Shown: positions 61,570 through 64,000 of the stretch, one piece after another
Layout of the letters: every line of letters starts with the position of its first letter
How positions within the stretch are numbered: position 1 is the first letter of the stretch
Origin: Rhodobiaceae bacterium
GTDB lineage: Bacteria; Pseudomonadota; Alphaproteobacteria; Rhizobiales; Tepidamorphaceae
Assembly (NCBI GenBank): GCA_020637985.1
Contig: JACKJK010000006.1
Span: 62,001 to 126,000, forward strand
Direction of reading: 5' to 3'
DNA length: 64,000 nt
Position numbers and translations under genes: made by a program
The notes under the pieces: generated by a model
Told to the model about the DNA's origin: nothing
Seen by the model: only the letters and a program-made list of their open reading frames with translations
Databases searched by the model: none

Positions 61570-62271
61570 TCACTCGGTTCGGCCTGTCTGCGCATAGGTA
61601 TTCCAGAGCGCGTTCTCGCCCAGGGTTGAAACGAACTTGTCATGCCGGCGATGATCTTCGTCGCAAAGGCGCGATGGCAGCGGTTCGGGGCGAGCGCGGG
61701 TTTTCGATGTCGCCAGACTTGGGCCCGATGTTTCTTCGGTCAGGCTGAGCGCCGTCTGCCGGCCGCCGATCAACTCAAGATAGACCTCGGCGAGGATTTC
61801 CGAATCGAGCAGCGCGCCGTGGTAGGTGCGGTGCGAGTTGTCGATGCCGTAGCGGCGGCACAGGTCATCGAGCCGGTTGCCGGCGCCCGGGTGCTTCTGG
61901 CGCGCGACGAGCAGGGTGTCGACGACGCGGTCGAAGGAAATGACCGCGCGGCCGGCGCGCTGCAATTCGAAGTTGAGAAAGGGGACGTCGAACCCGGCGT
62001 TGTGGATGACGAGCGGGTCGTCGGCGACGAAGGCCAGGAAATCGTCGGCGATTTCGGCGAATTTCGGCTGCCCGCGCAGTTTTTCCGTCGTTATGCCGTG
62101 GATGGCGACCGCCTCGGCCGGAACCTCGCGCTCTGGGTCTATGAAAACGTGGAACGTCTTGCCGCTTGGCATGTGATTGACGAGTTCAACGCAGCCGATC
62201 TCGATGATGCGGTCATTGTCCTCGCGAAAACGCAGGCCCGTCGTTTCGGTATCAAGTACGATTTCGCGCAT
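61570..62271 (-). CDS. dnaQ: DNA polymerase III subunit epsilon
   Basis: Proofreading 3'-5' exonuclease of the replicative polymerase, 233 residues. DEDDh motifs: REIVLDTETTGLRFREDNDR (Asp, Glu), IHNAGFDVPFLNFEL (Asp) and TYHGALLDSEILAEVYLEL (His, Asp). The tail after about residue 180 (polymerase-contact region) is less conserved. It is the last gene of aroE-coaE-dnaQ. The ribosome site GGGAGG lies eight bases before the ATG, inside a hairpin described separately. Confidence 0.96.
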   Translation of the reverse strand: MREIVLDTETTGLRFREDNDRIIEIGCVELVNHMPSGKTFHVFIDPEREVPAEAVAIHGITTEKLRGQPKFAEIADDFLAFVADDPLVIHNAGFDVPFLNFELQRAGRAVISFDRVVDTLLVARQKHPGAGNRLDDLCRRYGIDNSHRTYHGALLDSEILAEVYLELIGGRQTALSLTEETSGPSLATSKTRARPEPLPSRLCDEDHRRHDKFVSTLGENALWNTYAQTGRTE

Positions 62272-62279
62272 GGTGATGG

Positions 62280-62305
62280 CCTCCCGCTTCGCGTCAGGCC
62301 GGGAG
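62280..62305 (-). promoter_or_regulatory. Hairpin covering the dnaQ ribosome binding site
   Basis: In the 35-bp gap between coaE and dnaQ, CTCCCG pairs perfectly with CGGGAG (plus-strand 62281-62286 and 62300-62305, 13-base loop). On the mRNA the 3' arm contains the dnaQ Shine-Dalgarno GGGAGG, eight bases from the ATG. The stem could limit dnaQ translation unless opened by ribosomes finishing coaE; this is inference. Confidence 0.45.
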
Positions 62306-62306
62306 T

Positions 62307-62927
62307 CTAGAGGCCACTACGGCGATTCGCATAGACGTTGCCGGGCATTGCGGCGAAGGCGCGCAGGATATCGGCGACCGCCTTGCGGGCGGCGGGAAAG
62401 CCGCGGCCGGTGGGAACCAGGGCATGCGCGCGGGCGCGTTTCTCCGCATCCGGCATCTGCCTTGCGAGGATTGCCTCGAACTTCACGACACTCATGCCGC
62501 CGCGCTCCAGCACGCGCGCGCGTTGCACATCGGCGGGCGCCGTGACGACGACGACGACGTCGCATCGCTCCTGGGTGCGCGATTCGAGCAGCAGCGGCAC
62601 GTCGAGCACCGCGACCCTGGCGCCGGCGCGCGCGCAGCTATCGAGAAAGTCGGACTCGGCGGCCCGCACGAGAGGATGAACGATCGCCTCGAGGCGCTTC
62701 AAGGCGTCGGGCTTGCCATCCAGCATCGCCCAAAGCCGGGTGCGGTCGATGCGGCCGTCGACCAGTGTTCCGGGAAAGGCCTCTTCGACGGCGGCGGCCG
62801 AAGGTCCGGCGTAGATCGCGTGAACGGCGGCATCGGCATCAAAGACTGGGACGCCTGCCTCGCGGAACATCGCCGCGGTAGCGGTCTTGCCCATGCCGAT
62901 CGATCCTGTCAGTCCAATGATCAACAT
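62307..62927 (-). CDS. coaE: Dephospho-CoA kinase
   Basis: Final step of coenzyme A synthesis. The 206 residues start MLIIGLTGSIGMGKTATAAM with the P-loop, followed by VPVFDADAAVHAIYAGPS, VHPLVRAAESDFLDSCARAG and VLDVPLLLESRTQERCDVVV. It lies 15 bp after aroE and 35 bp before dnaQ. It pairs functionally with coaA at 49036-49989. Confidence 0.97.
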   Translation of the reverse strand: MLIIGLTGSIGMGKTATAAMFREAGVPVFDADAAVHAIYAGPSAAAVEEAFPGTLVDGRIDRTRLWAMLDGKPDALKRLEAIVHPLVRAAESDFLDSCARAGARVAVLDVPLLLESRTQERCDVVVVVTAPADVQRARVLERGGMSVVKFEAILARQMPDAEKRARAHALVPTGRGFPAARKAVADILRAFAAMPGNVYANRRSGL

Positions 62928-62942
62928 CGCCGCTACCGGGGG

Positions 62943-63797
62943 TCAGAAACTGGCGAGGACATGCGCACGCAGGGCCGCATCGACTTGCGGCGTGACGCCG
63001 AACCAGTGCGCAAAGCCCGGCACCGCCTGATGCAGCAGCATCCCCAGGCCATCGACGCAGACAAGACCACGAGCGCGCGCCTGGGAGAGCAAATCCGTCT
63101 CCAGGGGAACATAGACGAGATCGTAGACGACGGCGCCTGCCGGCAGGGGGGCGAGATCCAACTCGAGCGGCTCCTTGCTCTGCATCCCGAGCGACGTCGC
63201 GTTCAGCAACAGCGTCGCTTCGCCGAGTGCAGCCGCGGCCTGCCCGGCTGAAGAAATGCGGATGTCGGTGCCGCGACCGGCAAACGCGGCAGCCAGGCGT
63301 TGGGCGCGGTCCAGCGAGCGGTTGACAATCGTCACCGTCGCGGCCTTGCGCAAGACGAGGCCGGCGACGGCGGCTCGGGCGGCGCCACCAGCACCCAGCA
63401 CCACGGCACGGATCTCGCAGGCGTCCCAGCCGGGCGCTTCGGCGTCGAGGTTGGCGAGCAACCCGATCATGTCGGTGTTGCCGCCGATCCAGTCCGTTCC
63501 CTCGCGCCAGATCGTGTTGACCGCGCCAATGCTGGCTGCCGTTGCATCGAGACGATCAAGCAGCGGCATCACGGCTTCCTTGTGCGGAACGGTGACGTTG
63601 CAGCCCACGAAGCCTTCCTGCGCCATCGTGGATATGAACCCGGCAAGGCCTTCGGGCTCGACTTCGCGCAGGACATAGTCACCGGGAAGCCCATGCTTCT
63701 TCAGCCAGAAGCGATGAATCAGGGGAGAGCGGGAATGCCTGATCGGCCATCCGATGACGCACGCCCTGGGAATCGCGTTCGGGTTGGCAGGGTTCAT
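62943..63797 (-). CDS. aroE: Shikimate dehydrogenase
   Basis: NADP-dependent reduction of 3-dehydroshikimate. The 284-residue protein has the shikimate site [20 protein letters not shown], the catalytic Lys in [35 protein letters not shown], and the nucleotide loop [19 protein letters not shown]. The ATG overlaps the maf stop by 4 bp. The order maf-aroE-coaE-dnaQ is conserved in Rhizobiales. Confidence 0.97.
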   Translation of the reverse strand: MNPANPNAIPRACVIGWPIRHSRSPLIHRFWLKKHGLPGDYVLREVEPEGLAGFISTMAQEGFVGCNVTVPHKEAVMPLLDRLDATAASIGAVNTIWREGTDWIGGNTDMIGLLANLDAEAPGWDACEIRAVVLGAGGAARAAVAGLVLRKAATVTIVNRSLDRAQRLAAAFAGRGTDIRISSAGQAAAALGEATLLLNATSLGMQSKEPLELDLAPLPAGAVVYDLVYVPLETDLLSQARARGLVCVDGLGMLLHQAVPGFAHWFGVTPQVDAALRAHVLASF

Positions 63798-64000
63798 GAT
63801 TCCAGGAGTCCAAGTTTGCGCAGCTCGCCCAGAAGCGGCAGCAACGGCATGCCGAGAACGGTGAAGAGGTCACCCTCGACCTGCTCGAAGAGTTGCGCCC
63901 CGAGGCCTTCGATCTGGTAGGCGCCGACGCTCGTTAGGACCGAGGGTCCGGCTGAGGCGAGGTAGTGGCCAATGAACGCCGGGCTGAGCGGGCGCATGGT
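63794..64000 (-). CDS. maf: Maf-like nucleotide pyrophosphatase, 5' end outside the window
   Basis: Only the C-terminal 68 or so residues are present; the gene runs off the right edge. The visible part, [39 protein letters not shown] and [20 protein letters not shown], matches the C-terminus of Maf/YhdE-type septum-formation inhibitors, which hydrolyse non-canonical NTPs. The catalytic N-terminal motifs are outside the window. The stop overlaps the aroE ATG by 4 bp. Confidence 0.9.
   Translation of the reverse strand, partial: TMRPLSPAFIGHYLASAGPSVLTSVGAYQIEGLGAQLFEQVEGDLFTVLGMPLLPLLGELRKLGLLES

Noticed and set aside
62278..62310. TCTAGA at the coaE stop as another repeat border
   Set aside because: Only the CTAG is shared; the flanking sequence forms a local hairpin with the dnaQ ribosome site and does not match the repeat family.

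Overview
The window is about 64 kb of a high-GC alphaproteobacterial chromosome and is almost entirely housekeeping genes. Gene content and order point to a Rhizobiales (Hyphomicrobiales) bacterium: a PraR-like regulator next to lnt-corC-ybeY-phoH-miaB; olsA/olsB-type ornithine-lipid acyltransferases flanking a tsaB-nfuA-uspA-trpS-murJ-glnD-mutS-maeB run; dnaJ-pmtA-pyrF-DUF1330-dapB-gpmA; hisB-DUF2628-hisH-hisA-hisF-hisE-coaA; and hslVU ... mltA-tim44-fxsA-secB-dnaQ-coaE-aroE-maf. The genus cannot be fixed from sequence reading alone. No insertion sequence, prophage, CRISPR array, rRNA or tRNA was found.

Layout. (1) 1-18233, all minus strand: regulator, lipoprotein maturation (lnt), ribosome and tRNA maturation (ybeY, phoH, miaB, rimI, tsaB), Fe-S delivery (nfuA), stress (uspA), trpS, lipid II flipping (murJ), nitrogen sensing (glnD), mismatch repair (mutS). 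(2) 18541-26800: maeB (plus) converging on olsB, then a hybrid histidine kinase, comM and gshB (minus). (3) 26820-34280: yraN-rsmI divergent from an LpoA-like lipoprotein; rph-rdgB-hemW divergent from hrcA-grpE. (4) 34308-49010: alkB and a MAPEG protein, dnaK, an FkbM methyltransferase and a secreted putative zinc peptidase lying between dnaK and dnaJ, then pmtA, pyrF, DUF1330, dapB, gpmA, ada-like, DUF2244, nth, an EI24 protein and a PfkB-type kinase. (5) 49036-53856: the histidine/coaA run on the minus strand. (6) 54056-57026: hslV, a membrane protein, hslU. (7) 57180-64000: regulator, smr, mltA, tim44-like (minus); fxsA, secB (plus); dnaQ, coaE, aroE, maf (minus, maf cut by the window edge).

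How the genes work together. Most transcription units are tightly packed, with 4-bp ATGA/GTGA overlaps (rimI/plsC, glnD/mutS, yraN/rsmI, hisH/hisA, hisF/hisE, XRE/smr, aroE/maf), which implies translational coupling. The chaperone and protease genes (grpE, dnaK, hslVU) each have an upstream sequence resembling an alphaproteobacterial RpoH promoter with the same 16-bp spacer. Membrane-lipid genes (olsA, olsB, pmtA) give ornithine lipid and phosphatidylcholine capability.

The most unusual items are: a diverged duplicate of the first 16 hisF codons that forms a 35-residue mini-ORF running from the hisA stop to the hisF start, with a perfect 9-bp inverted repeat ending at the hisF start; a family of composite palindromic repeats bounded by CTAG that supply or abut stop codons of olsB, hslU and hisB; a signal-peptide protein with HExxH and ExxxD motifs inserted between dnaK and dnaJ; and a multi-pass membrane protein inserted between hslV and hslU. 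Nothing here amounts to a clearly new defence or mobile system.
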